A stretch of 64,000 bases of DNA from a halophilic archaeon. Its GTDB lineage: Archaea; Halobacteriota; Halobacteria; Halobacteriales; Haladaptataceae. Within the stretch, counting starts at the first letter, position 1. Each line of letters starts with the position of its first letter. The position numbers were made by a program, and so were the translations under genes. Positions 24,470 to 32,516 of the stretch are shown piece after piece. The notes under the pieces were generated by a model that saw only the letters and a program-made list of their open reading frames with translations, made no database searches and was not told the DNA's origin. The stretch lies in contig QNGA01000001.1 of the NCBI GenBank assembly GCA_003298465.1, forward strand, positions 1,426,001 to 1,490,000, in the 5' to 3' direction.

Positions 24470-24589
24470 GTGAGCAACACGATTCTGGAGAAGCTGCGGT
24501 CGGTCACGATGTGTCCGGGCTGTAACTACGTGACGACGGACGACGCCTGTCCGAAATGCCTTCGAACGCTACGGAGCGGAGAGCGGTAG
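24470..24589 (+). CDS. 39-residue two-CxxC zinc-finger microprotein
   Basis: The GTG-initiated frame encodes 39 residues: a short helix (SNTILEKLRSVT) then CPGC near residue 15, eight residues, and CPKC near residue 27, ending basic (LRTLRSGER). Four cysteines in this spacing form a zinc ribbon. Codon use is haloarchaeal. The gene lies between the SDR remnant and tRNA-Ala. The function is unknown. Its small size keeps confidence moderate. Confidence 0.5.
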   Translation: MSNTILEKLRSVTMCPGCNYVTTDDACPKCLRTLRSGER

Positions 24590-24708
24590 CGGAGTTTCAG
24601 TTAGCTATTTCTTGGCTTATATCAATGGAGTTATCGACGGGGCGCGAGCGTAACACCCTGCTAGGAAACGAACGACTGCCAGAAGCGAAGCGACCGGCAG
24701 GAAATGAG

Positions 24709-24780
24709 TGGACTCGCCGGGATTTGAACCCGGGGCCTCTCCCATGCCAAGGGAGTGATCTACCACTGATCTACGAGCCC
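24709..24780 (-). tRNA. tRNA-Ala (anticodon GGC)
   Basis: The minus strand folds as a 72-base cloverleaf: acceptor GGGCTCG/CGAGTCC with one G-T pair, D arm GATC/GATC, anticodon stem CTCCC/GGGAG around TTGGCAT (anticodon GGC, alanine), variable loop AGGCC, T arm CCGGG/CCCGG with loop TTCAAAT, discriminator A. No CCA is encoded and no intron is present. Confidence 0.96.
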
Positions 24781-25085
24781 TCGTCCGCACTCCTTCTTTC
24801 CGGGGCGGTACTGATAAACCTCTCGAAATTCGGCCGCCCCGGCCCGGTTTCACGAACCCGGTCGCGCCGTCGACGCGTACGGGGCTCGAACGGAATAGCA
24901 ACCATTTAACTACCTCGACCGATTCCTACCGGACACGGGAACGGCACAGCCGCAAATCTGACTCGTCGCGCGACTCTCATTGCGCGGCTTGGGATTGCGG
25001 ACGTGCAAGCGAGACCACCGTCTCGCGTTCGGCGCACCCCGCGCCGACTTCACGCAGCGGCTAGTGCAGTTCCTATCCTCGAACG
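24781..25085. other. intergenic stretch between tRNA-Ala and rps15
   Basis: No convincing coding frame was found in these 305 bases. A TATA-like ATTTAAC lies at 24904-24910, about 180 bases before rps15, and would give a leader of roughly 150 bases. Such a long leader is unusual in haloarchaea and could carry regulation of the ribosomal protein operon, but no clear riboswitch-like fold was recognised by eye. Confidence 0.5.
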
Positions 25086-25550
25086 ATGGCACGAATGCAC
25101 ACGAGACGCCGTGGGTCGTCCGGTTCGGACCGACCTACGGACGACGAACCACCGGAGTGGAGCGACGTCGACGCGGACGACGTAGAAGAGCGCGTCGTCG
25201 AACTCGCGGAGCAGGGCCACAGCCCCAGCCAAATCGGGCTGAAGCTCCGCGACGAAGGCGTGACCGGCACCCCCGTGCCGGACGTGAAAGCGGTCACCGG
25301 CAAGAAAGTGACCGAGATTCTGGAGGAGAACGAGGCGGAACCCGATCTGCCCGAAGACCTCCGGAACCTGCTGAAGCGGGCCGTCCGCCTGCGCGAGCAC
25401 ATGGACGAGCACCCGCTCGACGCCCAGAACAAGCGCGCGCTCCAGAACACCCAGTCGAAGGTTCGTCGCCTGATTAGCTACTACCAGGGCGACGAGATCG
25501 ACGAGGACTTCACGTACTCCTACGAGAAGGCCAAGGAACTGCTCGAATAG
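25086..25550 (+). CDS. rps15: 30S ribosomal protein S15
   Basis: The 154-residue protein is archaeal S15 (uS15): an N-terminal extension (MARMHTRRRGSSGSDRP, W-S-D-V acidic stretch) and the conserved helical core with GHSPSQIGLKLRDEGV, LREHMDEHPLDAQNKRAL and KVRRLISYY. It binds 16S rRNA in the central domain of the small subunit. It is the first gene of a tightly packed four-gene operon ending with S3Ae; the next gene starts at the base following its stop codon. Confidence 0.97.
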   Translation: MARMHTRRRGSSGSDRPTDDEPPEWSDVDADDVEERVVELAEQGHSPSQIGLKLRDEGVTGTPVPDVKAVTGKKVTEILEENEAEPDLPEDLRNLLKRAVRLREHMDEHPLDAQNKRALQNTQSKVRRLISYYQGDEIDEDFTYSYEKAKELLE

Positions 25551-26708
25551 ATGTCCACCGCCGGTCGAACCACCCCTGAGGACGACCCCGCCGCGAGCGA
25601 GGTAGCCGCGGCGCTGCGCGAGGCCGATTTCGTGCGACTGCTCGCGCGCGCCGACGGCGAGGCGCTGGCGGCGACCGGTCTCCTCGCCCGCGCGTGCTCC
25701 GACGCCGGCATCCCGTTCCAGGCGAGCGCGTCGCAGTTCCCCGAGGCGCGGTCCGCGACGAGCGACGACGACGACGGTTCGACGGACGAACTCGTCGTGA
25801 CCGTCGGCGCGGCGGGCGGCGACTTGGCGCTCGCGGACGCGCCGACCGTCACCGCCCACGACGCGGCGGCGGAACTCGACGCGTCACCGGACCCGGTGCT
25901 CGCGCTGGCGGGCGTCGTCGCGGCCGGGCGAACTCCCGGCACCGGCGACGATGCGCACCTGCTCGACGCCGCAGAGGCTCGCCTCGCGCGGCGACCGGGC
26001 GTCGCCGTCCCGACGAACGACCTCGCGGACGGCCTGGCGCACTCGACGCTCCTGCACGCCGGCTTCTCCGGCGACAGCGGCGCGGTGCAGGCCGACCTCG
26101 CGGAACTCGACCTCCCCGCCGAACTCGACGGGGAGGCCCACCGCGAGGTGGCCTCGCTGGTCGCGCTCGCGGTCGCCGGTTCCGAGTCGGCGACCCCCCG
26201 AGCGGCCGAGGCGGTCGAACGCGCGCTCCGCCCGTACGAACTCGCGGACGCGCCGTTCGCGACGCTCGGCGGGTACGCGGACGTGCTCGACGCGGTCGCA
26301 CGCGAGCGGCCGGGAACGGCCGTCGCGCTGGCGCTCGGTCACGACGCTCGCACGTCGGCGCTCGACGCGTGGCGCGACCACGCGGACGCGGCGCACGCGA
26401 GCCTGCGCGAAGCGACGACGGGCCGGTACGACGGCCTGTTCGTCGCCCGCACGGACGACGCACCCGTCGAAACCGCGGCCAGACTGCTCCGGGACTTCCG
26501 GTCGCCGGAGCCGACGGCGCTCGTCGTCACGTCCGGGGAAGCGGCAGCGGTGGCCGCGCCGACCGACGACGAACGCGACCTCGGCGCGACGATGCGCGAG
26601 GCCGCGAGCGCGGTCGGCGGCGACGGCACCGGCACCGCACGGCGGGGGTACGCACGGTTCGACGCGGCGGCGAAGGAGTTCCTGACGGCGTTCCGGGAGG
26701 CACTATGA
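25551..26708 (+). CDS. DHH-superfamily (GAN/Cdc45-like) protein lacking catalytic motifs
   Basis: The 385-residue protein occupies the place of the GINS-associated nuclease (GAN/RecJ-like) gene that follows rps15 in many archaea. The nuclease motif DADG reads RADG near residues 33-36 (LLARADGEALAATGLLARAC), and no DHH motif is found where expected; that part reads DAPTVTAHDAA. Family assignment therefore rests on context and on this relic motif. The enzyme is probably inactive, as in eukaryotic Cdc45, and may serve the replicative helicase complex. Its ATG follows the rps15 stop directly, and its stop overlaps the pcc1 start. Confidence 0.72.
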   Translation: MSTAGRTTPEDDPAASEVAAALREADFVRLLARADGEALAATGLLARACSDAGIPFQASASQFPEARSATSDDDDGSTDELVVTVGAAGGDLALADAPTVTAHDAAAELDASPDPVLALAGVVAAGRTPGTGDDAHLLDAAEARLARRPGVAVPTNDLADGLAHSTLLHAGFSGDSGAVQADLAELDLPAELDGEAHREVASLVALAVAGSESATPRAAEAVERALRPYELADAPFATLGGYADVLDAVARERPGTAVALALGHDARTSALDAWRDHADAAHASLREATTGRYDGLFVARTDDAPVETAARLLRDFRSPEPTALVVTSGEAAAVAAPTDDERDLGATMREAASAVGGDGTGTARRGYARFDAAAKEFLTAFREAL

Positions 26709-26953
26709 GCGGGAAACGACGCGCGACGCTCCGGACGGAGTTGACGCACGCCGACGCCGTTGCGGCGGCGCTCGTGCCGGACAACACGCCGGAGATGTCG
26801 ACCCGGGTGGAGGACGGGACGGTCGTCACGACGATCGAACGCGAGACGACCGGCGGCCTCCAGTCGACCGTCGACGACTACGTCGTGAACCTCTCGGTGG
26901 CGACCCAGGTCGTACAGACAGCCGAACGATTCCACGATACAAACCATGAGTGA
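26705..26953 (+). CDS. pcc1: KEOPS complex subunit Pcc1
   Basis: The 82-residue protein shows the Pcc1 pattern: N-terminal strand and helix (ATLRTELTHADAVAAALVPD), the ISR-like VEDGTVVTTIERETTGGLQS and the dimerising helix STVDDYVVNLSVATQVVQT. Pcc1 is the dimerisation subunit of KEOPS, which makes t6A at position 37 of ANN-decoding tRNAs. It overlaps the upstream gene by four bases and rps3ae by eight, so the four genes are translationally coupled. Confidence 0.9.
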   Translation: MSGKRRATLRTELTHADAVAAALVPDNTPEMSTRVEDGTVVTTIERETTGGLQSTVDDYVVNLSVATQVVQTAERFHDTNHE

Positions 26954-27581
26954 ACGATCAGTCTCCAAGCAAGCGACGGAGAAGCGGTGGTACACCGTGC
27001 ACGCTCCCGAACAGTTCGACCGGGAGGAGCTCGGCGACACCCCCGCTGACGAACCGAACAAGGTGCTCGGACGCACCATCGAAACGACGCTCGGCGATCT
27101 CACCAACGACGCCAGCGAGAACAACACCAAGCTGACCTTCAAGATCGAAGACGTCGGCAGCGACGCGGCGTACACGGAGTTCGTCAAGCACGAACTCACC
27201 CGCGACTACCTGCGCAGTCTCGTCCGCCGCGGCGCGTCGAAGGTCGAAGCGTACGTCACGGTGCTGACCACGGACGACTACCGCGTCCAGATTCAGCCCG
27301 TGGCGTTCACGACGAAGAAGGCCGACCACAGCCAGGAGAAGGCCATCCGGCGACAGATGATCGACATGGTCCGAGAGGCCGGCGAGGAGCGCACCTTCGA
27401 CGACCTCATCGACAGCATCGTCGAGGGTCGCCTCTCCAGCGCCATCTACGGCGAGGCCAAGACCATCTACCCGCTGCGCCGCGTCGAGATACAGAAGACG
27501 ACGCTCGAAGCGCGTCCCGAGGAGGTCGCCGCCGAAGAGGAGACGGCCGTCGACGTGGACGAAGAAGAAGTCGAAGTCTGA
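26946..27581 (+). CDS. rps3ae: 30S ribosomal protein S3Ae
   Basis: The 211-residue protein is archaeal S3Ae (eS1): KRWYTVHAPEQFDREELGDT near the N-terminus, GRTIETTLGDLTND and KIEDVGSDAAYTEFVKHEL in the middle, and the conserved KTIYPLRRVEIQKTTLEARP. The tail is highly acidic (DVDEEEVEV). It closes the rps15 operon. A run of six T follows 17 bases after the stop and is likely the terminator. Confidence 0.97.
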   Translation: MSERSVSKQATEKRWYTVHAPEQFDREELGDTPADEPNKVLGRTIETTLGDLTNDASENNTKLTFKIEDVGSDAAYTEFVKHELTRDYLRSLVRRGASKVEAYVTVLTTDDYRVQIQPVAFTTKKADHSQEKAIRRQMIDMVREAGEERTFDDLIDSIVEGRLSSAIYGEAKTIYPLRRVEIQKTTLEARPEEVAAEEETAVDVDEEEVEV

Positions 27582-27597
27582 ACTGCGGCGGACGTCG

Positions 27598-27603
27598 TTT
27601 TTT
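27598..27603 (+). terminator. T-run after rps3ae
   Basis: TTTTTT at 27598-27603 in GC-rich surroundings fits the T-rich archaeal intrinsic terminator type. It falls between the rps15 operon and the convergent halocyanin gene. Confidence 0.6.
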
Positions 27604-27632
27604 CGCGGATACGGTGCCGACGAGCGACGCCG

Positions 27633-28067
27633 TTACTCTTCGACGATTATCTTGCCGGACATCCCGCTCGGCTCGTGCGGAACGCAGAAGTAGGCGTAGG
27701 TTCCGGGTACGTCGAAGGTGTGCTCGTAGGTTTTGTTCTGTTGGACGGTACCGCCGTAGCCGTCCACCCACGCGTCCCGGGCGGCCTGCTCGGAGTCGAA
27801 CCCGCCGGAGGCGAAGTAGTCGGCCGACTCCGGAATCGCGTTCTCGTAGGCGGTGACGGTGTGGCGGCGCATACCGGTGTTCTTCCAGACCACCGTCTCG
27901 CCGACCCGTATCGTCAGTTCGCGGGGCTTGAAGAAGCTCGACCCCATGCCGACGTCGAAGTTACCGTCCTCGGGATTCGGCGACCCCGCGCTCAGTATTC
28001 CGGCACAGCCCGACAGACTCGCGGCTCCCGCGGCCGCCGCCCCGGCCAGGAACGCTCGGCGGTTCAT
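27633..28067 (-). CDS. halocyanin-like blue copper lipoprotein
   Basis: The 144-residue protein has a Tat signal (NRRAFLAGAAAAGAASL) with lipobox LSGC and a plastocyanin-type domain. Copper ligands are visible: a His in MRRHTVTAYE, and Cys, His and Met in YFCVPHEPSGMSG near the C-terminus. Halocyanins carry single electrons at the outer membrane face between redox complexes. The protein is shorter and simpler than two-domain halocyanins. No electron-transport genes are next to it, so its partner is not evident. Confidence 0.92.
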   Translation of the reverse strand: MNRRAFLAGAAAAGAASLSGCAGILSAGSPNPEDGNFDVGMGSSFFKPRELTIRVGETVVWKNTGMRRHTVTAYENAIPESADYFASGGFDSEQAARDAWVDGYGGTVQQNKTYEHTFDVPGTYAYFCVPHEPSGMSGKIIVEE

Positions 28068-28131
28068 ACCCGACTGTCGGTGTGCCGGGCGTATATGTCT
28101 CTCGAAACGGACGGGTCGGGGGACGCCGCGC

Positions 28132-29679
28132 TCACACCTCGGTCGTTCCGCGACCGACCCAGTCCGCGAAGCTCCCCTCCAGCAGCGTCTCCGACTGGTG
28201 GTCGATGTAGCTGCGCTGCATGTCGAAGACGGCGTCCGCGAAGCTCTCGCCGTCGTCGACGCGTCGTTTCACCTCCTGGTGCTTCCACCCCGCCGGCGTG
28301 ACGGCGTGGCGGGCGCGCTGGCGGAGCGGCCAGAGGTACTTCGCCGCCTCCTCCTCGGAGAGCCCCCGCGACGTGAGTCCGTCTTTCGCGTGGGCGAACA
28401 GGTCGGTGAATATCTCCTCGGAGTCGGTCGTCTCCGCGCCGTTGTTGGCGATCCAGTAGAGGTCGGCGTCCAGGCCCTCCCGCATCGCCTCGTAGAAGTT
28501 GTCCCGGGCGATGACCCAGTCGAGGTGGCGCACGGGATGTTCGCGCCGGAACGTGCTCTCCAGCAGCCCGGCGAACGCCGCCTGGAACGCGATGGCGTCC
28601 CGGACCGTCGGCTGGGCGGCGATGGGCCGGAACTCGATGCGGGCGTTGGCGGACGAGCGCGTCGCCCCGCCGAACACCGGCCGCACCCAGCGCCAGTACG
28701 TGCCGTGTTTCAGTCGGAAGTGGGCGAACTCGTCGTCGAAGCGGTCGGCGGGCGACACCGGCATCGGGACGATGGTCTCGTCGGTGGCGATGCCGTCGAC
28801 GGCGTCTTCGACGGTGTCGAACTCGTCGGGGAACCGGACCTTCGCGGGCGTGTCGCCGGGCGCGTTCAGCACCGACTCGAAGACGGAGATGCGGTTCGAC
28901 ATCCACGCGCCGGCGAGAATCTCCTCGGGAGGCGCGTCGTCGTAGAGGTCCGGCGGGAAGAACGGCGAGTTCACGCCGAGCGCCAGCAGCGGGGCCGCGA
29001 TGCGGATGGCGTACCGGAAGTACGTCGGCAGGTCGCGGGCGTGGGGAACCTGGTAGTGGGGCTGGATGGAGGTGATGAGGCTCTCCGGCATGACGGTGTC
29101 CGCCGACAGCGAGACGTGCGGCGCGTCGAGTTGCATCCCCGCCGGAGCGGTGCTGTCCTCGCCCGCGGTGTTGGCCATGGCGTGGTAGCGCACCGAGTCG
29201 CTCATGTTCGAGGCGATGCGAACGCCGTCGTCGTCGACGCTGTCGGTGAGGTAGCTGCGGGCGGTCTCGCCCTCCGGCGGGATGGTCCACATGCCGTCGC
29301 TGACCAGCACCATCCCCTCGGCGTTGGTCCGGTTCTCCGCCGCGGCGAGGCGCGCTTTCACCTCGGCCTCCTGTGCGGCCAGCCCGTAGCTGTTCAGCGG
29401 CTGCGGGCTCGTCGACATCTCGGCGTTGTGCAGGCCGAGTTCCTTCTCGAACCCGATGAGTTCGAGCAGCCGTCGGGGGACCCGAGAGAGCGCTCGCGTC
29501 TCCGCGTCGACCGCGTAGAACTCGTACTCGAACCCGACGATGGCCTGCGGGTTGTCGAAGACGCCGTCCGCGAGTCCGCGCTTGATGACCTCGGCCTCTT
29601 CCTCGACTCGACTCTGGAATCCGTCCGGATCGACGTCCAGCACCGTCTCTACGCTCGAAGCGAGGTCATCGTCGGTCAT
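28132..29679 (-). CDS. glutamate-cysteine ligase-like (GCS2) family protein
   Basis: The 515-residue protein carries GCS2-type features: FEYEFYAVD near residue 49 (metal/substrate glutamates), GLHNAEMSTSPQPLN, a middle block AGMQLDAPHVSLSA and Arg/Glu-rich SSANARIEFRPIAAQPTVRD. The GCS2 fold ligates glutamate to an amine; gamma-glutamylcysteine is the main low-molecular-weight thiol of haloarchaea. At 515 residues it is longer than YbdK-type GCS2 proteins (about 370), so a different acceptor amine is possible. The start at MTDDDLASS was chosen; the longer frame runs into Arg-rich non-family sequence. Confidence 0.72.
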   Translation of the reverse strand: MTDDDLASSVETVLDVDPDGFQSRVEEEAEVIKRGLADGVFDNPQAIVGFEYEFYAVDAETRALSRVPRRLLELIGFEKELGLHNAEMSTSPQPLNSYGLAAQEAEVKARLAAAENRTNAEGMVLVSDGMWTIPPEGETARSYLTDSVDDDGVRIASNMSDSVRYHAMANTAGEDSTAPAGMQLDAPHVSLSADTVMPESLITSIQPHYQVPHARDLPTYFRYAIRIAAPLLALGVNSPFFPPDLYDDAPPEEILAGAWMSNRISVFESVLNAPGDTPAKVRFPDEFDTVEDAVDGIATDETIVPMPVSPADRFDDEFAHFRLKHGTYWRWVRPVFGGATRSSANARIEFRPIAAQPTVRDAIAFQAAFAGLLESTFRREHPVRHLDWVIARDNFYEAMREGLDADLYWIANNGAETTDSEEIFTDLFAHAKDGLTSRGLSEEEAAKYLWPLRQRARHAVTPAGWKHQEVKRRVDDGESFADAVFDMQRSYIDHQSETLLEGSFADWVGRGTTEV

Positions 29680-29791
29680 ACCCGGCCAATCGTAGTCCAG
29701 CCGTTTCAATCTACGGACTCTCGGACGGCGGTCCGCGGCTCCGTCGGGCGAAACCAGAACTGACGTGGCGGACGAGTCCCTTCGCCCGCCC

Positions 29792-30070
29792 ATGACGCGG
29801 TACCACCAGAGCGGCACGCGCCGCGACGCCTGCGCCCTGCTGTACGAGGCCGGCGAACTCCCCGGACAGAAACTGAAGACGAAGATAGAGTCCCACTACG
29901 ACGCCCGGTTCGACCCCGAGCGGTTCTACGCGCTGCTGGAGAAGCTAGAGCGGAGCGGTCACGTCGAGCGGCGCGAGGCCGAACTGAAGGACCTGTACTC
30001 GCTGACCGACGCGGGCGAGCGTGCGCTGCTGGCCCACTACGACTGGCTCGGCGAGCGAATCGAGGACTGA
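29792..30070 (+). CDS. PadR-like winged-helix regulator, 92 aa
   Basis: The 92-residue protein is a single winged helix: DACALLYEAGELPGQKLKTK, DPERFYALLEKLERSGHVER and a wing RREAELKDLYSLTDAGERAL. The KDLYSLTDAGERAL segment matches PadR/PhiH1-type repressors. The ATG at 29792 is preferred over a GTG nine codons upstream, which lacks family similarity. It is divergent from the GCS2-like gene across 112 bases and could regulate it. Confidence 0.78.
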   Translation: MTRYHQSGTRRDACALLYEAGELPGQKLKTKIESHYDARFDPERFYALLEKLERSGHVERREAELKDLYSLTDAGERALLAHYDWLGERIED

Positions 30071-30098
30071 ACGCCGCCGGACCGTTCGGGGCGTCGTC

Positions 30099-31241
30099 TC
30101 AGTCCAGCAGTTCGTTGGCGATGGTGTTGCGGAGGACCTCGCTCGTGCCCTCGTAGATCTCGTTGAGCTTCGCGTCGCGGTAGTACCGCTCCACGTCGAA
30201 GTCCGTCGTGTACCCGTAGCCGCCGTGTATCTGGATGCCCTCGTTGGCGACCTCGCGGCTGATCTCTGACGCGAACAGCTTCGCCTGGGCGGCCTGCTTG
30301 ATGTAGTCCTCGCCGCGCATCTTCCGGTCGGCGGCGCGGTGCATCAGCATCTTCGCGGCCTGTATCTTCGTGTCCATGTCGGCCAGCTTGTGCTGGATGG
30401 TCTGGAACTCGCTGATGGGCTGGTCGAACTGCTCGCGGTCCTGGGCGTACGTCAGGGAGTCTTCGAGCGCCGCCCGGGCGAGACCGATGGAGCGCGCGGC
30501 GATGGTGATGCGTCCGCCGTTGAGCGTCTTGAGCGCGTGGACGAACCCGCGGCCCTCCTCGCCGAGCAGGCGGTCCTCCGGAATGCGCATGTCCGAGAAG
30601 CGCAGTTCCGCGGTCGGACAGCCCTTGTCGCCGAGCTTGTGTTCAGTCCCCTCGACGTGGAAGCCGTCGTCCTCCTCGGGTCGGACGACGAACGAGGAGA
30701 TGCCGCGGTTGCCCGCGTCGGGGTCGGTCTTGGCGAAGACGGTGACGGTGTCGGCGACCGACCCGTTCGAGATCCAGAGCTTCCCGCCGTTCAGGACGTA
30801 CTCGTCGCCCTCCTTCTCCGCGGTGGTCTCCATCGCCGGCACGTCGCTACCGGCACCGGCTTCCGAGAGCGCGAACGCTCCCACGTCCTCGCCCCGGTTC
30901 AGCGGCGTGAGGTACTCCCGCTTCTGGTCCTCGTCGCCGAACGCGTACAGCATGTTGCCCGCGAGGCTGGTGTGGGCGGCGACGATGGTGCCGAGGCCGC
31001 CGCTCCCCCGCGATATCTCTTCGAGACCGATGGCGTAAGAGTGGTAGTCCAGCCCGGCACCGCCGTACTCCTCGGGGAACGGCATGCCCATCAGTCCGAG
31101 GTCCGCCATCTGGTCGACGAGGTCCGTGGGGAACTCGTCGCTCTCGTCGATCTCCGCGGCGCGGGGTTTGATCTCCTCGTCGGCGAACTCCGCGACCATG
31201 TTCCGAATCTGCTTCTGCTCTGCGGAGAGGCTGAAATCCAT
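30099..31241 (-). CDS. acyl-CoA dehydrogenase
   Basis: The 380-residue flavoprotein oxidises acyl-CoA to trans-2-enoyl-CoA. It shows the N-terminal helix domain (FSLSAEQKQIRNMVAEFADE), FAD-binding FALSEAGAGSDVPAMET and KLWISNGSVADT, and the C-terminal IQIHGGYGYTTDFDVERYYRD, then LNEIYEGTSEVLRN with the catalytic glutamate in YEGTSE. The length is typical for short/medium-chain enzymes. No electron-transfer flavoprotein or thiolase gene is adjacent, so the chain length of its substrate is open. Confidence 0.95.
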   Translation of the reverse strand: MDFSLSAEQKQIRNMVAEFADEEIKPRAAEIDESDEFPTDLVDQMADLGLMGMPFPEEYGGAGLDYHSYAIGLEEISRGSGGLGTIVAAHTSLAGNMLYAFGDEDQKREYLTPLNRGEDVGAFALSEAGAGSDVPAMETTAEKEGDEYVLNGGKLWISNGSVADTVTVFAKTDPDAGNRGISSFVVRPEEDDGFHVEGTEHKLGDKGCPTAELRFSDMRIPEDRLLGEEGRGFVHALKTLNGGRITIAARSIGLARAALEDSLTYAQDREQFDQPISEFQTIQHKLADMDTKIQAAKMLMHRAADRKMRGEDYIKQAAQAKLFASEISREVANEGIQIHGGYGYTTDFDVERYYRDAKLNEIYEGTSEVLRNTIANELLD

Positions 31242-31325
31242 GCAGGTAATTTCGGGTAGTCAATCCTTTACTTTTCCCATCGCGGTCGCTCCGTCTCCGG
31301 ACTCGGTCGTCGGTTCCGACCTCGC

Positions 31326-31583
31326 TCAGAGCAGCTTCTTCCGGATGTCGTTGAGCGTGAGCGCGCCCTGGACGGCGTACGACAGCCCCTTGTGCCTGGG
31401 CGCGATTGACGCCGCACCGAGCAGTATCAGCGCGCGCGTCGGGTTGCCCTTCTTGAGCGCGTAGGCGGCCTGGACGACCAGCGAGACGACGTTGAGCCGG
31501 TCGAACGATTTGATGCGGACCGGAGAGGTCGACAGTAGCATCTTCGCGCCGGCTTTCGCCACGCCGAGCAGTGTTCGGAGCAT
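31326..31583 (-). CDS. uncharacterised basic protein, 85 aa
   Basis: The 85-residue protein is basic, unusual for a haloarchaeon (KAGAKMLL, RIKSFDRLN, LKKGNPTRAL, DIRKKLL). It has mildly hydrophobic stretches (VVSLVVQAAYAL, ALILLGAASIA) and could be membrane-associated. The ATG at 31581-31583 was chosen over a TTG one codon earlier. No family is recognised. Confidence 0.62.
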   Translation of the reverse strand: MLRTLLGVAKAGAKMLLSTSPVRIKSFDRLNVVSLVVQAAYALKKGNPTRALILLGAASIAPRHKGLSYAVQGALTLNDIRKKLL

Positions 31584-31659
31584 CAACGGACGAACGGCGC
31601 TCTCGCGGGTAAGGATTCGGCTTGAGTGCGAAAGCCCGACCGAGAAGAGAAGTCGGCGG

Positions 31660-32061
31660 TTACTCGTCCTCGCAGCAGCCGCCGGCCTGCTGACCGAAGT
31701 CGACCGCCAGCGGCGCGGAGATGGCCTCGTTCAGCTGCTCCAGCCGCGTCTCGAGTTCCTCCTGGGCGTCGAGGTACTCCTCCATGACGGGCAGGGCGTG
31801 GAGATGCTCCTGGGCCTCCTGGACTCGCTGGACGTCCTCCTGGGTCGCCTCGCCCGTCTGGCGAGCGAGCATGAACTCCTGGCGGAGCTGTTCGAACTCC
31901 TTGATGCGCTCCTGGGCCTCCTCGTCGGCCTCGACGGCCTCCTTGGTCTCTTCGAACCGCCGGTACTCGGGCGTCCGAGTGATGGCTTCGCCGAGTTCGG
32001 TCGCCATCTCCTCGACCGACTGCGATTCGTCGCCAGCCTCCGCCTGTGCGTCGATGCTCAT
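31660..32061 (-). CDS. YlbF/YmcA family protein ending in a CC motif
   Basis: The 133-residue protein is largely helical with the YlbF pattern: ATELGEAITRTPEYRRFEET, then EADEEAQERIKEFEQLRQEF and PVMEEYLDAQEELETRLEQL. In Bacillus, YlbF and YmcA act with YaaT in a complex affecting RNA processing and development, with iron-sulfur clusters. The C-terminus here is GGCCEDE, leaving two adjacent cysteines as possible metal or cluster ligands. A partner is not encoded nearby. The start is at MSIDAQAEAG. Confidence 0.8.
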   Translation of the reverse strand: MSIDAQAEAGDESQSVEEMATELGEAITRTPEYRRFEETKEAVEADEEAQERIKEFEQLRQEFMLARQTGEATQEDVQRVQEAQEHLHALPVMEEYLDAQEELETRLEQLNEAISAPLAVDFGQQAGGCCEDE

Positions 32062-32177
32062 GGACGGTGTTTCGGACCGGACGGGTTTCAACCTGCCGGA
32101 CCACCTCGGGGGTGCCCGTTCCGCGTCGCCGATCACCGGTCCCAAATTTTTCGTCGCGGCGCGGCGAAGCTATCCCC

Positions 32178-32510
32178 ATGACGCTAGAAACCGACGTCAC
32201 CGCGACGCCGACGGACGACGCGGTCGCGTTCGAACTCACCGTCCGAAACGCCGGCGACGACCCCGTCGAGTTGACGTTCCGGAGCAGTCTCACGGCCGAC
32301 TTCGCGGTCCTGGACGACGACGAGGAGCGGTGGCGGGCCAGCGAGAACCGGATGTTCACGCAGGCGCTCCAGTCCGAGACCGTCGAGGCGGGCGGGGAAC
32401 GCACCTATCGCGGCGAGTGGTCGGAGCCGGAGCCGGGCGAGTACACCGTGGTCGCGACGCTGAACACGGTCGACGACGGTGGCGAGACGAGAACAAACTT
32501 CTCGGTGTGA
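32178..32510 (+). CDS. BsuPI-like intracellular proteinase inhibitor domain protein
   Basis: The 110-residue protein is a single beta sandwich: VAFELTVRNAGDDPVELTFR, ADFAVLDDDEERWRASENRM, TVEAGGERTYRGEWSEPEPG and YTVVATLNTV. This follows the BsuPI domain, first described as an intracellular proteinase inhibitor of Bacillus; in most proteins its role is unproven. No signal peptide is present, so it should be cytosolic. It stands alone and diverges from the YlbF gene. Confidence 0.78.
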   Translation: MTLETDVTATPTDDAVAFELTVRNAGDDPVELTFRSSLTADFAVLDDDEERWRASENRMFTQALQSETVEAGGERTYRGEWSEPEPGEYTVVATLNTVDDGGETRTNFSV

Positions 32511-32516
32511 GCGGTC

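Noticed and set aside
29765..29791. GTG at 29765 as start of the PadR-like gene
   Set aside because: The extra nine residues are not family-like and the ATG at 29792 starts exactly where similarity begins.
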